The notes under the pieces were generated by a model that did no database searches, was not told the DNA's origin, and was given only the letters and a program-made list of their open reading frames with translations. From Yersinia hibernica (GTDB lineage: Bacteria; Pseudomonadota; Gammaproteobacteria; Enterobacterales; Enterobacteriaceae): a stretch of 64,000 bases of DNA. Positions 7,925 through 17,776 of the stretch are shown here, in pieces. The position numbers and the translations under genes were made by a program. Every line of letters starts with the position of its first letter. The stretch's first letter is position 1. The DNA lies in contig NZ_CP032487.1 in NCBI RefSeq assembly GCF_004124235.1, positions 3,038,001 to 3,102,000 of the forward strand, given 5' to 3'.

Positions 7925-9391
7925 ATGCTATCCCCACATAGCTGGAGACTCACGCCTTTGTTCGCCGTTTTCGTCCTGGCGGGCTGCGCCTCAAGCGATA
8001 ATATTGCTCCTCAGTCTCAAATGCTGGATAACCAACAACTGCAATTGGCGCAACCTAAAGTCAGTTCGTTGGCGCTAAGCTCCCAGTGGTGGCGGGTACT
8101 AGAAGACTCCCAACTTGATGCTTTAATCACTCAAAGCTTGCAAACTTCTCCCTCGCTCAAACAAGCGGCGGCGCGAGTACGTGAAGCACAAAGCGTGATG
8201 GGCCAAGCGGATTCCGCTAATGGCCCTAAGCTGGATCTCTACGGCAGCAGTAATCGAGAAAAAATATCGCAGAATACACTGCAACCATTCTTACAGTCTT
8301 ATCCCGATAAACCATTATATGAAACCGCCAATACTCTTGGCCTGAATCTTAGTTACGAGTTTGATTGGTGGGGTAAATACCGCAACCGGGTCAATGCCGC
8401 CAATGCGCAGGTGAATGCGGCTCGTGCAGAACAGCAGCAAGCAGCTCTGACACTGACCAGCTCAGTGGCATCTGTTTATTACCAGCTACAAAGCAATTTT
8501 GCCCTGCAAAACGTATTGCAGCAGGAAGTCGATAACAATGAACAACTGGCCCAGTTGCGTACTAAGCAATATCAAGCAGGCATCTATGGCATTGAAATTC
8601 CGCAGCAAACACAAGTTCAGGCAGATACAGCTAAGCAGCAGATTATCCAACTGAAATCACAAGGTGAGCAGCTAAAACATCAGTTGGCGGCATTGATGGG
8701 CCAAGGCCCGAGAGCAACGCAAAACCTGCGCCCGGTGCCCTTACCAGATATTACCCGCCTGACGCCTAAAGGTGAGCTGACCACTGATTTACTGGGCCAG
8801 CGACCGGATATCACGGCGCAACGCCAACTGGTTGAATCTTATGACCAGCGGGTTAAAGCGGCGCGCAAAGAATTTTATCCCAGCTTATCAATTACGGGTT
8901 TTGCCGGTTTCTCGACCACTAACTTCCAGGGCACAAACCCCAATCTGTTAGAGGCCGCCAGTCAAGCATGGAACTTTGCACCGGCAATCTCATTGCCTAT
9001 TTTCCACGCAGGTGCACTGCGCAGTAAATTAGGCGAAGAATCAGCCATTTATGACGAAGCGGTTGAATCTTACAACCAAACTATCCTCAATGCTGTGCGA
9101 GAAACGGCGGATGCCATCACCCTCCAACAAAGCAGCCAGCGCCAACTGCAACAAGCTATATCAGCATCGCAATCGATGCAGAAAGTTTATGGTGTTGCCG
9201 ATGCACGTTACAAAACGGGGATTATTGGCCGGGATGAACTCTTGATTAGCCAGTCGCAATATCTACAACAGCAGCAATCAGAACTTAGCGCCAGCAACAA
9301 CTTATTGCAGGCCAAGATTGGTTTGATCCGTTCACTCGGTGGTGGCTATCAAGCTCCTGTCAGTAATGGTTCACAAAATAAAACAATATAA
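7925..9391 (+). CDS. Outer-membrane efflux lipoprotein, NodT/TolC-like
   Basis: A 488-residue outer-membrane factor of the RND/Emr type. It has a lipoprotein signal (VFVLAGC, Cys at about residue 21) and two repeated coiled-coil/beta-barrel OEP domains, each containing an alpha-helical hairpin (about residues 65-265 and 290-470). The motif GQRPDITAQRQLV is typical of the NodT subfamily. It lies 47 bases after emrR and 20 bases before emrA, so it is the cognate outer-membrane channel. E. coli uses the unlinked TolC for EmrAB instead. Confidence 0.88.
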   Translation: MLSPHSWRLTPLFAVFVLAGCASSDNIAPQSQMLDNQQLQLAQPKVSSLALSSQWWRVLEDSQLDALITQSLQTSPSLKQAAARVREAQSVMGQADSANGPKLDLYGSSNREKISQNTLQPFLQSYPDKPLYETANTLGLNLSYEFDWWGKYRNRVNAANAQVNAARAEQQQAALTLTSSVASVYYQLQSNFALQNVLQQEVDNNEQLAQLRTKQYQAGIYGIEIPQQTQVQADTAKQQIIQLKSQGEQLKHQLAALMGQGPRATQNLRPVPLPDITRLTPKGELTTDLLGQRPDITAQRQLVESYDQRVKAARKEFYPSLSITGFAGFSTTNFQGTNPNLLEAASQAWNFAPAISLPIFHAGALRSKLGEESAIYDEAVESYNQTILNAVRETADAITLQQSSQRQLQQAISASQSMQKVYGVADARYKTGIIGRDELLISQSQYLQQQQSELSASNNLLQAKIGLIRSLGGGYQAPVSNGSQNKTI

Positions 9392-9411
9392 AATTAAGCG
9401 TGGAGAACACC

Positions 9412-10584
9412 ATGAGTGCAAGCGCGGAAGCTCAAGTGCCGCAACAACCGCAGAATAAAAAGAAGCAACGTAAACGTGTGCTGCTCTTACTGACGGTTAT
9501 TTTTATTATTATTGGGGTGGCTTATCTTATCTATTGGTTCTTGGTGCTGCGCCATCACCAAGAGACTGATAATGCTTATGTATCTGGTAATCAGGTGCAG
9601 ATAATGTCTCAGGTTCCCGGCAGTGTCGTCAGTGTCAATTTTGAAAATACTGATTTTGTCAAAAGTGGTGATGTCCTGCTGGCTCTTGACCCGACGGACG
9701 CCGAACAAGCCTATGAGCAAGCCAAAACGGCATTGGCAAACACTGTGCGCCAAACCCACCAGCTCATGGTTAACAGCACACAGTATCAGGCCAATATCGC
9801 CCTGAAAAAAATAGAACTGAGTAAAGCACAGAATGACCTGAAGCGCCGTGTGGTGCTGGGTTCTGTTGATGCGATTGGCCGTGAAGAACTGCAACACGCC
9901 CGTGATGCAGCAGAAGCCGCGGCAGCATCATTGGATGTGGCGATTGCACAGTATAATGCCAATCAGGCGCTGGTTCTTAATACCCCGCTGGAGAAGCAAC
10001 CGGCGGTTGAACAAGCGGCTGCCAAGCTGCGCGATGCCTGGCTCGCCCTGCAACGCACCAAAGTTGTCAGTCCAATTACCGGCTATGTATCACGTCGAAG
10101 TGTGCAAGTCGGGGCTGAAATAGCCAACGGCGCACCACTGATGGCGGTGATTCCGGCAAATGAGATGTGGATTGACGCCAACTTTAAAGAAACACAGTTA
10201 GCCAATATGCGCATTGGTCAACCGGTGACTATAGTGACCGATTTCTATGGCGATGATATTGTTTTCCAAGGAAAAGTTGTTGGTCTGGATATGGGAACGG
10301 GCAGCGCCTTCTCACTGTTACCCGCCCAAAACGCCACCGGTAACTGGATCAAAGTGGTTCAGCGCTTGCCGGTTCGTATTGAACTTGATGCCAAGCAACT
10401 GGCTGAACATCCGCTGCGCATTGGTTTATCTAGCACAGTGCGGGTGGATACCGCCAATACCGACGGCCCAGTATTAGCGCAAAATGTGCGCAAAGAACCT
10501 GCATTTGTCACCAACGCGCTGTCTTTGGATTTAGCGCCGGTTAATCAAATGATTCGCGATATTACTCATGCAAATGCAGGTTAA
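9412..10584 (+). CDS. emrA: EmrA, periplasmic adaptor of the multidrug pump
   Basis: A 390-residue membrane-fusion protein. The start is the ATG at 9412 (TGGAG seven bases upstream; E. coli EmrA begins MSANAETQ); an upstream GTG at 9400 is rejected. After a basic cytoplasmic tail comes one membrane anchor (about residues 25-45), then a split biotinyl-lipoyl domain, a coiled-coil hairpin (about 95-200) and a beta-barrel. It links EmrB to the outer-membrane factor for export of drugs and uncouplers. Confidence 0.93.
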   Translation: MSASAEAQVPQQPQNKKKQRKRVLLLLTVIFIIIGVAYLIYWFLVLRHHQETDNAYVSGNQVQIMSQVPGSVVSVNFENTDFVKSGDVLLALDPTDAEQAYEQAKTALANTVRQTHQLMVNSTQYQANIALKKIELSKAQNDLKRRVVLGSVDAIGREELQHARDAAEAAAASLDVAIAQYNANQALVLNTPLEKQPAVEQAAAKLRDAWLALQRTKVVSPITGYVSRRSVQVGAEIANGAPLMAVIPANEMWIDANFKETQLANMRIGQPVTIVTDFYGDDIVFQGKVVGLDMGTGSAFSLLPAQNATGNWIKVVQRLPVRIELDAKQLAEHPLRIGLSSTVRVDTANTDGPVLAQNVRKEPAFVTNALSLDLAPVNQMIRDITHANAG

Positions 10585-10601
10585 ACGCGCCGGAGGCTAC
10601 T

Positions 10602-12137
10602 GTGGCACAAAAACCGCTTGAAGGTGCCCAACTCGCCTGGATGACGGTCGCGCTATCATTAGCGACCTTCATGCAAGTGCTGGACTCCACCATTGCTAAC
10701 GTGGCTATTCCGACTATTGCCGGGGATCTTGGCTCGTCCAACTCCCAAGGCACATGGGTCATCACCTCGTTTGGGGTGGCAAATGCTATCTCCATCCCCA
10801 TCACCGGCTGGTTGGCAAAGCGTGTCGGCGAAGTGCGATTATTCCTGTGGGCAATAGGTTTATTTGCGCTGGCCTCATGGCTGTGCGGCATTTCAAACAG
10901 TTTAGGGATGCTTATCTTCTTCCGGGTGATTCAAGGGCTGGTCGCCGGCCCATTGATTCCATTGTCACAAAGTTTGCTACTGAATAACTACCCGCCAGCG
11001 AAGCGGAGTATGGCCCTGGCATTATGGTCGATGACCATTGTTGTCGCCCCCATTTTTGGGCCGATCCTCGGCGGTTATATCAGTGACAACTATCACTGGG
11101 GCTGGATCTTCTTTATTAATATCCCTATTGGGATAGTGGTTGTTTTAATTGCAGGCAGCACCCTGAAAGGGCGAGAGACCAAAACGGAGATCCGGCCGAT
11201 TGATACCGTGGGATTGGTATTATTGGTCGTCGGTATTGGTGCTTTGCAAATCATGCTCGACCAAGGTAAGGAGCTGGATTGGTTTAACTCGACCGAGATT
11301 ATCGTCCTGACGGTTATTGCCGTGATTGCGATTTCCTTCCTGATCGTGTGGGAGCTTACCGACGATCATCCGGTGATTGATTTGTCATTATTCAAATCGA
11401 GAAACTTTACCATTGGTTGTCTGTGTATCAGCCTGGCCTATATGTTGTACTTTGGCGCGATTGTGTTGCTACCACAGCTACTGCAGGAGGTATATGGCTA
11501 TACCGCCACCTGGGCCGGCTTGGCCTCTGCGCCTGTCGGGATATTACCGGTGCTGCTGTCGCCAATCATTGGGCGCTTTTCACATCGCATTGATATGCGG
11601 CAGTTAGTCACATTCAGCTTCATTATGTATGCAGTTTGTTTCTACTGGAGAGCATATACATTCGAACCAGGAATGGATTTTGGTGCCTCGGCATGGCCAC
11701 AGTTTGTGCAAGGTTTTGCGATTGCTTGCTTCTTTATGCCACTGACGGCCATCACTTTATCCGGTTTACCGCCGGAGCGCATGGCGGCCGCATCCAGTTT
11801 ATCTAACTTCCTGCGAACACTGGCCGGGTCAATTGGGACCTCAATCACCACCACGTTATGGACGCAAAGAGAGTCGATGCATCATTCGCAATTAACCGAG
11901 TTTGTTAACCCGTTTAATCCGAATGCCACACAGATGTATCAGGATCTGGAAAAACTGGGGATGAATCAGCAGCAAGCATCGGCTTATCTGGCGCGGGAGA
12001 TTACCAATCAGGGGCTGATTATCTCGGCCAATGAAATATTCTGGCTCTCGGCGGGCGTGTTCTTGCTGCTACTGGCGCTAGTATGGTTTGCTAAACCCCC
12101 CTTTACCTCTGGTGGCGGAGGCGGTGGCGCGCATTAG
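10602..12137 (+). CDS. emrB: EmrB, DHA2-family MFS drug:proton antiporter
   Basis: A 511-residue, 14-segment MFS transporter, nearly collinear with E. coli EmrB including the glycine-rich end SGGGGGGAH. It starts with GTG at 10602, preceded by CGGAGG. The DHA2 motif C region (about residues 135-165: APIFGPILGGYI) is intact. It moves hydrophobic drugs and protonophores through EmrA into the outer-membrane channel. It is the last gene of the operon, 17 bases after emrA, and is closed by a strong terminator. Confidence 0.95.
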   Translation: MAQKPLEGAQLAWMTVALSLATFMQVLDSTIANVAIPTIAGDLGSSNSQGTWVITSFGVANAISIPITGWLAKRVGEVRLFLWAIGLFALASWLCGISNSLGMLIFFRVIQGLVAGPLIPLSQSLLLNNYPPAKRSMALALWSMTIVVAPIFGPILGGYISDNYHWGWIFFINIPIGIVVVLIAGSTLKGRETKTEIRPIDTVGLVLLVVGIGALQIMLDQGKELDWFNSTEIIVLTVIAVIAISFLIVWELTDDHPVIDLSLFKSRNFTIGCLCISLAYMLYFGAIVLLPQLLQEVYGYTATWAGLASAPVGILPVLLSPIIGRFSHRIDMRQLVTFSFIMYAVCFYWRAYTFEPGMDFGASAWPQFVQGFAIACFFMPLTAITLSGLPPERMAAASSLSNFLRTLAGSIGTSITTTLWTQRESMHHSQLTEFVNPFNPNATQMYQDLEKLGMNQQQASAYLAREITNQGLIISANEIFWLSAGVFLLLLALVWFAKPPFTSGGGGGGAH

Positions 12138-12160
12138 CGGCTACAGCTGAGCAACAAAAA

Positions 12161-12192
12161 GGGCGCTGACTTATCATCAGCGCCCTTTTTTA
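12161..12192 (+). terminator. Terminator of the emr operon
   Basis: GGGCGCTGA (12161-12169) pairs perfectly with TCAGCGCCC (12177-12185), with a seven-base loop and a T-run from 12186. Confidence 0.85.
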
Positions 12193-12264
12193 TACTGTGG
12201 CACACTCAAGTATGTAATTCGGGTACCTGAATGCAGCCCCCTGCAAGGTCAAAGACGCAGGGGA

Positions 12265-13359
12265 TTATTGGGCGCTATTTTGACGCCACCACTCAGCTAA
12301 CAAAATCCCCGTCGCCACCGAAACATTCAGGCTTTCGACTTTGCCAGTACCGCCGATAGACACACTCACATCGCCCTGCTGCCAAGCGCTGTCAGTCAAA
12401 CCATCACTCTCTTGCCCTAACACCAGCACCATTTTGGCTGGCAGTTCCGCTTTCGCCAGACTGACACCTTTATGGCTTGAGGTTGTCACTATGGTGTAAC
12501 CCGCTTTACGGAAGGTATCCAGCACCGAGAGGAAATCATCGGCATTGATGGCTTTGATATGCTCAGCACCGCCTTCTGCTGTGCGCACTGCCGCACCTGA
12601 CTCCAGCATGGCCGGGTCTTGCAGCAACACGCCGTTAATACCGAAGTGGGCACAAGTCCGCATGATGCCGCCCAGATTATGTGGGTTACCCACATCTTCC
12701 AGTGCCAGCACACAATCTTTCGCCCGAGTCTGCTGTTGCAGATAGGTTTCTGCATCCAGACCCTGACGTTTTTTAATTAAGAAGCACACGCCACCATGGT
12801 GTTCAGTGCCAGACGCCTTCGCCAGCTCATCTTCTTCAACCACATGGTAAGCCTTGCGGTTAGCCGCCATCCATTTCAGTGCTTCGCGAAAACGTGGGGT
12901 CACTGACTGTACAAACCAGGCGCGCACGATAGCATCAGGGCGGCTTTCAAACAGTGCTTTACAGGCATTTTCACCATAAACACGTGTTTCTTCAGCCCGT
13001 TGACGGCGCAACTGTGCTGGATCCACATGGCTTTTGCCGCTGATACCGCCATGATCAAACTCTGGCTCTTCAGAGGGCGCACGAGACACCGTCTTCCACG
13101 GTGAATCATATGGGCCACTGCTATCTGATCGCGCCGGACGGCTAGGACTCACGCGTTCATTACGGCCAGAATCATTACGACGTGAGTCATTATTCCGCGG
13201 TGAACTGCCCCGACCCGCATTATCCCCCGGACGACCTTTACCTGCAGGACGCTGGTTTTTACCCCGGTTATTGCTGTTACGGTCGTCGCTGCTGTTTTCG
13301 TCACTGCGGACGTACATCACTTTAACTTTGCCGTTTTTGCCACTAAATGAATCGTTCAT
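12265..13359 (-). CDS. yfiF: YfiF, SpoU-family RNA methyltransferase homologue
   Basis: A 364-residue protein with a low-complexity, Arg/Asn/Ser-rich N-terminus (about residues 20-100), a SpoU substrate-binding domain and a C-terminal SPOUT knot ([43 protein letters not shown]). These match the three SpoU motifs of TrmH/RlmB enzymes, so it should methylate a ribose 2'-OH, but its RNA target is unproven. The start [20 protein letters not shown] agrees with E. coli YfiF and has GGAG seven bases upstream; the in-frame GTG at 13374 is inside that ribosome site. Confidence 0.88.
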   Translation of the reverse strand: MNDSFSGKNGKVKVMYVRSDENSSDDRNSNNRGKNQRPAGKGRPGDNAGRGSSPRNNDSRRNDSGRNERVSPSRPARSDSSGPYDSPWKTVSRAPSEEPEFDHGGISGKSHVDPAQLRRQRAEETRVYGENACKALFESRPDAIVRAWFVQSVTPRFREALKWMAANRKAYHVVEEDELAKASGTEHHGGVCFLIKKRQGLDAETYLQQQTRAKDCVLALEDVGNPHNLGGIMRTCAHFGINGVLLQDPAMLESGAAVRTAEGGAEHIKAINADDFLSVLDTFRKAGYTIVTTSSHKGVSLAKAELPAKMVLVLGQESDGLTDSAWQQGDVSVSIGGTGKVESLNVSVATGILLAEWWRQNSAQ

Positions 13360-13580
13360 TGTCTTCTCCACCAACGCGCAGGGCGCGAAGATTACCTGAT
13401 GTCTGCCCGGTAAGCCATAAGCAAGCGCTAAAAGCTAGCAACTATCGTATTCATCGAATAAACCATTTTGGCACTTCTTTCATTTATCTTCATAATAGAT
13501 AACAACCAAGAAACAATTCAGCGCGGTGTGACTGTATCGTTTCTCTTCTATTTATTGAGATACATAATAAAGGCTCATTT

Positions 13581-14021
13581 ATGAATACGGTATGTACAGC
13601 TTGTATGGCGACCAACCGCCTACCGGAAGAACGTATTGATGACGGCGCTAAATGTGGGCGTTGTGGCCACTCTTTATTTGATGGCGAAGTCATTAACGCC
13701 ACCGCCGACACACTGGATAAATTGCTGCAAGATGACCTGCCTGTTGTCATCGATTTCTGGGCACCATGGTGCGGCCCTTGCCGCAACTTTGCCCCCATTT
13801 TTGCAGAGGTTGCCGCAGAACGCGCCGGAAAAGTCCGCTTCGTTAAAATCAACACCGAAGCTGAACCCGCACTCAGTACTCGCTTTCGTATCCGCAGCAT
13901 TCCCACCATTATGCTGTATCGCAACGGCAAAATGGTCGACATGCTTAGCGGCGCTATGCCAAAGGCACCTTTTGATCAATGGCTTGATGAACAATTAGCC
14001 GTAGAGCCAGCGGCTCGCTAA
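13581..14021 (+). CDS. trxC: Thioredoxin 2
   Basis: A 146-residue cytoplasmic thioredoxin with the extra N-terminal zinc module of TrxC: CxxC pairs at Cys5/Cys8 and Cys25/Cys28, then the active site WCGPC at about residues 63-67 and the cis-proline SIPT. It reduces protein disulfides and is induced by OxyR in E. coli. It diverges from yfiF and is followed by a hairpin terminator. Confidence 0.96.
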   Translation: MNTVCTACMATNRLPEERIDDGAKCGRCGHSLFDGEVINATADTLDKLLQDDLPVVIDFWAPWCGPCRNFAPIFAEVAAERAGKVRFVKINTEAEPALSTRFRIRSIPTIMLYRNGKMVDMLSGAMPKAPFDQWLDEQLAVEPAAR

Positions 14022-14077
14022 GCTAGTTTACTTCATTTATTGCTCATTTGGCGGCATTCCCCTGCCAAATTAAATCT

Positions 14078-14114
14078 ACGCCCTTGATAGCTTTCTGTCA
14101 GGGGCGTTAGTTTA
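14078..14114 (+). terminator. Probable terminator of trxC
   Basis: ACGCCC (14078-14083) pairs with GGGCGT (14102-14107), extended inward by TTGA/TCAG, with a TTAGTTTAT tail. It overlaps the putative tapT promoter. Confidence 0.5.
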
Positions 14115-14122
14115 TCTATAAT
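14095..14122 (+). promoter_or_regulatory. Putative tapT promoter
   Basis: CTGTCA (14095-14100), 16 bases, TATAAT (14117-14122), about 50 bases before the GTG start of tapT. Confidence 0.4.
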
Positions 14123-14170
14123 TCAGGCCATAGGTTCATTAGAATAACGCTATTTCTTCAGGAGTCCGTC

Positions 14171-14920
14171 GTGACGGAGACATTGACCAACGAGCAGCTA
14201 TTGCCCGTAAATATAACGACGGAAAATGCGGTATTGCGCCTGCGCCGCCAGCGGCTAGCACTCTCTACCCGCCCTTACCGCGCCCGCGGTTGCCGCGCAA
14301 TTCGCTGCCAAGGCTGCCTGCTGACCGAGCGCTTTTGTCTGTGTGACACCATTAAAGTGCAACCGGCCAACAGCCGCTTTTGCCTGCTGATGTTTGACAC
14401 TGAACCCCTCAAACCCAGTAATACCGGCCGCCTGATTGCTGATATTTTACCAAACACTCAAGCTTTTCTCTGGGCACGAACTGAAGTTGCCCCTGAGTTA
14501 TTAGCCGCACTACGCGACCCGCAGCGCCAGCCTTATGTGGTTTTCCCGGAAAAGTACGCCGAACCTGAGCGGCAGGTATTCAATCAATTACCCGTCAGTG
14601 ATAAGCCACCGCTATTTATCCTGCTGGATGGCACCTGGACTGAAGCCAAAAAAATGTTCCGTAAAAGTCCTTATCTCGCCGGGTTACCAATGTTGTCACT
14701 TAATGTCACTAACACCTCAGATTATTTGCTGCGTGAATCACCACGCCCGGAGCAACACTGCACCGTGGAAGTGGCGGCAGCCCTGCTCCTGCAAGCTGGC
14801 GATATTCAGGCGGCTGATGGGTTAACTGCACATTTTCACTACTTTCGGCAGCAATATTTAGCGGGAAAACCTCATCATCCAGTGGGCCGAGTCACAGCAA
14901 GTCGGGAAGAAATCGCATAA
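14171..14920 (+). CDS. tapT: TapT (YfiP), tRNA-uridine aminocarboxypropyltransferase, DTW domain
   Basis: A 249-residue DTW-domain protein. Known E. coli TapT (YfiP) adds the 3-amino-3-carboxypropyl group from S-adenosylmethionine to U47 of several tRNAs, making acp3U. Visible family features are the cysteine cluster CQGCLLTERFCLC (about residues 47-59), MFDTEPLKPSNTGRLI and the signature LLDGTWTEAKKMFRKSPYL. It starts with GTG at 14171 with AGGAG ten bases upstream. The N-terminus is about 17 residues longer than in E. coli; a start nearer ENAVLRLR cannot be excluded. It is followed 36 bases later by patZ on the same strand. Confidence 0.9.
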   Translation: MTETLTNEQLLPVNITTENAVLRLRRQRLALSTRPYRARGCRAIRCQGCLLTERFCLCDTIKVQPANSRFCLLMFDTEPLKPSNTGRLIADILPNTQAFLWARTEVAPELLAALRDPQRQPYVVFPEKYAEPERQVFNQLPVSDKPPLFILLDGTWTEAKKMFRKSPYLAGLPMLSLNVTNTSDYLLRESPRPEQHCTVEVAAALLLQAGDIQAADGLTAHFHYFRQQYLAGKPHHPVGRVTASREEIA

Positions 14921-14956
14921 AATCAAGCCAGCAACTTTCCCTTTAAGGAATACCCT

Positions 14957-17599
14957 ATGAGCCAACGTGGATTAGAAGCACTCTTACGCCCGAAGTCAAT
15001 CGCGGTTATTGGTGCTTCTGAGAAGCCGGAGCGGGCGGGTTTCCTGATGATGCGTAATTTGCTCGATGGCGGCTTCAATGGCCCAATTCTGCCCGTCACC
15101 CCGAGCCATAAAGCCGTTTGCGGTGTATTGGCTTATGCGAATATTGCCAGCCTGCCCATCACACCCGACTTGGCGATTTTATGCACCAACAACCGCCGCA
15201 ATCTCCCCCTGTTGGAGGATTTGGCCACCCGTGGCTGTAAGGCGGTGATTATTCTGTCGGCGGCAACCGAGCAATTTGCGGAGCTGAAAGCTTGCGCACA
15301 GCGCCATCACATTCGCTTGCTGGGGCCAAATAGCTTAGGTTTGCTCGCTCCGTGGCAAGGGCTAAATGCCAGTTTTTCGCCAGTGCCCATCAAGAAAGGT
15401 CGGCTGGCATTTATCTCCCAATCAGCGGCCGTGGCCAACACTATTTTGGACTGGGCGCAGCAGCGGGAAGTCGGTTTCTCTTACTTTATTGCGCTGGGTG
15501 ATAGCCTGGATATTGATGTCGATGACTTACTCGACTTCTTAGCCCGAGACGGTAAAACCAGCGCTATTATGCTGTATATCGAACATATCAGTGATGCACG
15601 CCGCTTTTTATCCGCCTCGCGCAGTGCCTCACGCAATAAACCGATTCTGGTGGTCAAAAGTGGCCGCAGCCAGCGCGCCCAGCAATTACTCAATGGTCAG
15701 CAAGGGTTAGATGCCGCCTATGATGCTGCCATCCAGCGCGCGGGTCTGTTGCGGGTCCAGGATACTCACGAGCTATTTTCAGCCGTCGAAACCCTAAGTC
15801 ATATGCATCCATTGCGTGGCGAGCGGTTACTGATTGTCAGCAATGGCGCAGCACCGGCGGCGATGGCACTGGATGAACTGATTCGCCGCAATGGCAAACT
15901 GGCGACACTGTCGGATACCACCCAATCCGCCCTGAATGCCGCACTACCGCCTTTTGTTTCCTTACGTAACCCAATAGACCTACGCGATGATGCCAGCGCT
16001 GAGCGCTATTTAGCGGCGGTTAAACCACTATTGGACAGCACCGACTATGATGCGCTGCTACTGATTCACTCGCCGAGTGCCGCGGCACCGGGCAGTAAAA
16101 CCGCGGAGTTACTGATATCCGCAATCCGCCAACACCCACGCGGCAAGCGCATTACCTTGCTGACTAACTGGTGCGGTGAATATTCATCCCTTGATGCCCG
16201 CCGTTTGTTCACTGAAGCCGGCATCCCGACCTACCGCACACCAGAAGGGGCGATTACCGCTTTTATGCACATGGTGGAATACCGCCGCAATCAAAAACAA
16301 CTGAAAGAAACACCGGCATTGCCCATGGGCCTCACCGACAATACTGCGCATGTGCATCAATTAATTCGCCAGGCGCTGGCAGAAGGAACCACCCAGCTCG
16401 ATACCCATGAAGTCCAGCCGATCCTTGAAGCCTATGGCCTCAACATGCTACCCACCTGGATTGCCAGTGATAGTGTCGAAGCTGTGCATATCGCCGAACA
16501 GCTGGGATATCCGGTGGCCATCAAACTGCGCTCGCCCGATATTGTGCATAAATCAGAAGTTCAGGGCGTTATGCTGTATCTGCGCACCGCAATTGAGGTG
16601 CAGCGGGCCGCTGACGATATCCTTGATAGGGTTAAACGGACTTATCCCCAAGCGCGTATCGATGGTTTATTGGTACAAAGCATGGCGAACCGCGCCGGGG
16701 CACAGGAGTTGCGCATTGCGGTGGAGCAAGATGCCATTTTCGGCCCACTGATAATGTTAGGCGAAGGCGGAATTGAGTGGCACCACGAAACCCAAGCCGC
16801 TGTGGCATTGCCGCCATTGAATATGGCATTGGCGCGCTATCTGATAATCCAGGCCGTGAAAGGTGGAAAAATTCGCAGCCGTGGTTCACTGCAACCACTG
16901 GACATCCCCGGGCTAAGCCGCTTGCTGGTGCAAGTCTCTAACCTGATTCTTGATTGCCCGGAAATCTCGCGTTTAGATATTCACCCGGTGCTTGCTTCAG
17001 GCAATGAGTTCACTCTGTTGGATGTATCAATGCAGTTAGCTCCGGTCACCGGCGACCCACAAGCACGGCTGGCTATTCGCCCCTATCCACACGAGCTGGA
17101 ACAAAATGTGGTGCTAAAAGATGGCTCTCACTGCCTGTTCCGCCCTATTTTGCCGGAAGATGAACCGCTGCTAAAATTGTTTATTGATCAAGTGACTAAA
17201 GAAGATCTCTACTATCGCTACTTCAGCGAAATCAACGAATTCAGTCACGATGATTTGGCGAATATGACGCAGATTGACTATGATCGGGAAATGGCCTTTG
17301 TTGCTGTGCGCCAAAATGCAGCAGGCCCGGAAATCATTGGCGTTACCCGTGCGTTGTCCGACCCTGATAATATCGACGCGGAGTTTGCCGTCTTGGTGCG
17401 TTCAGACTTAAAAGGACTGGGGCTGGGGCGAGAGCTACTGGAGAAGATGATCCAGTACACCCGTAGCCACGGGCTAACACGGCTGACGGCGGTCACTATG
17501 CCCAATAACCGCGGAATGATAGGTTTGGCGCAGAAACTGGGTTTTAGCATTGATGTGCAAATGGAAGATGGCATTGTTAATCTTAAGCTGACACTTTGA
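14957..17599 (+). CDS. patZ: PatZ (Pka/YfiQ), protein lysine acetyltransferase
   Basis: An 880-residue enzyme with an acyl-CoA-synthetase (NDP-forming)-like body and a C-terminal GNAT domain. In order: CoA-binding Rossmann domain (starting at SIAVIGASEKPERAG), succinyl-CoA-ligase-like domain, ATP-grasp-like domain (about residues 490-700), and GNAT (about 715-880) with the acetyl-CoA loop LKGLGLGREL. In E. coli and Salmonella it acetylates acetyl-CoA synthetase and other proteins on lysine and is induced by CRP. Ribosome site AAGGA lies nine bases before the ATG. Confidence 0.93.
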   Translation: MSQRGLEALLRPKSIAVIGASEKPERAGFLMMRNLLDGGFNGPILPVTPSHKAVCGVLAYANIASLPITPDLAILCTNNRRNLPLLEDLATRGCKAVIILSAATEQFAELKACAQRHHIRLLGPNSLGLLAPWQGLNASFSPVPIKKGRLAFISQSAAVANTILDWAQQREVGFSYFIALGDSLDIDVDDLLDFLARDGKTSAIMLYIEHISDARRFLSASRSASRNKPILVVKSGRSQRAQQLLNGQQGLDAAYDAAIQRAGLLRVQDTHELFSAVETLSHMHPLRGERLLIVSNGAAPAAMALDELIRRNGKLATLSDTTQSALNAALPPFVSLRNPIDLRDDASAERYLAAVKPLLDSTDYDALLLIHSPSAAAPGSKTAELLISAIRQHPRGKRITLLTNWCGEYSSLDARRLFTEAGIPTYRTPEGAITAFMHMVEYRRNQKQLKETPALPMGLTDNTAHVHQLIRQALAEGTTQLDTHEVQPILEAYGLNMLPTWIASDSVEAVHIAEQLGYPVAIKLRSPDIVHKSEVQGVMLYLRTAIEVQRAADDILDRVKRTYPQARIDGLLVQSMANRAGAQELRIAVEQDAIFGPLIMLGEGGIEWHHETQAAVALPPLNMALARYLIIQAVKGGKIRSRGSLQPLDIPGLSRLLVQVSNLILDCPEISRLDIHPVLASGNEFTLLDVSMQLAPVTGDPQARLAIRPYPHELEQNVVLKDGSHCLFRPILPEDEPLLKLFIDQVTKEDLYYRYFSEINEFSHDDLANMTQIDYDREMAFVAVRQNAAGPEIIGVTRALSDPDNIDAEFAVLVRSDLKGLGLGRELLEKMIQYTRSHGLTRLTAVTMPNNRGMIGLAQKLGFSIDVQMEDGIVNLKLTL

Positions 17600-17776
17600 T
17601 TTCAAGTACATGAATCACTGTGATATGGCCCACATAGATAAGCGATTCGGCCTACGGTTGGCAAAACTTGCGCACAATCCGGAAAAGTAGTGGTATTATC
17701 GCCCGACTCTATGGATTAGTGTTTTTTTGGATATGGCGGTTCTGCCATCAAATAACAAGAGAAGAAGCGCACTGTG

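Noticed and set aside
13674..13994. Long minus-strand frame opposite trxC
   Set aside because: Shadow of the thioredoxin 2 coding sequence; all conservation is on the plus strand.
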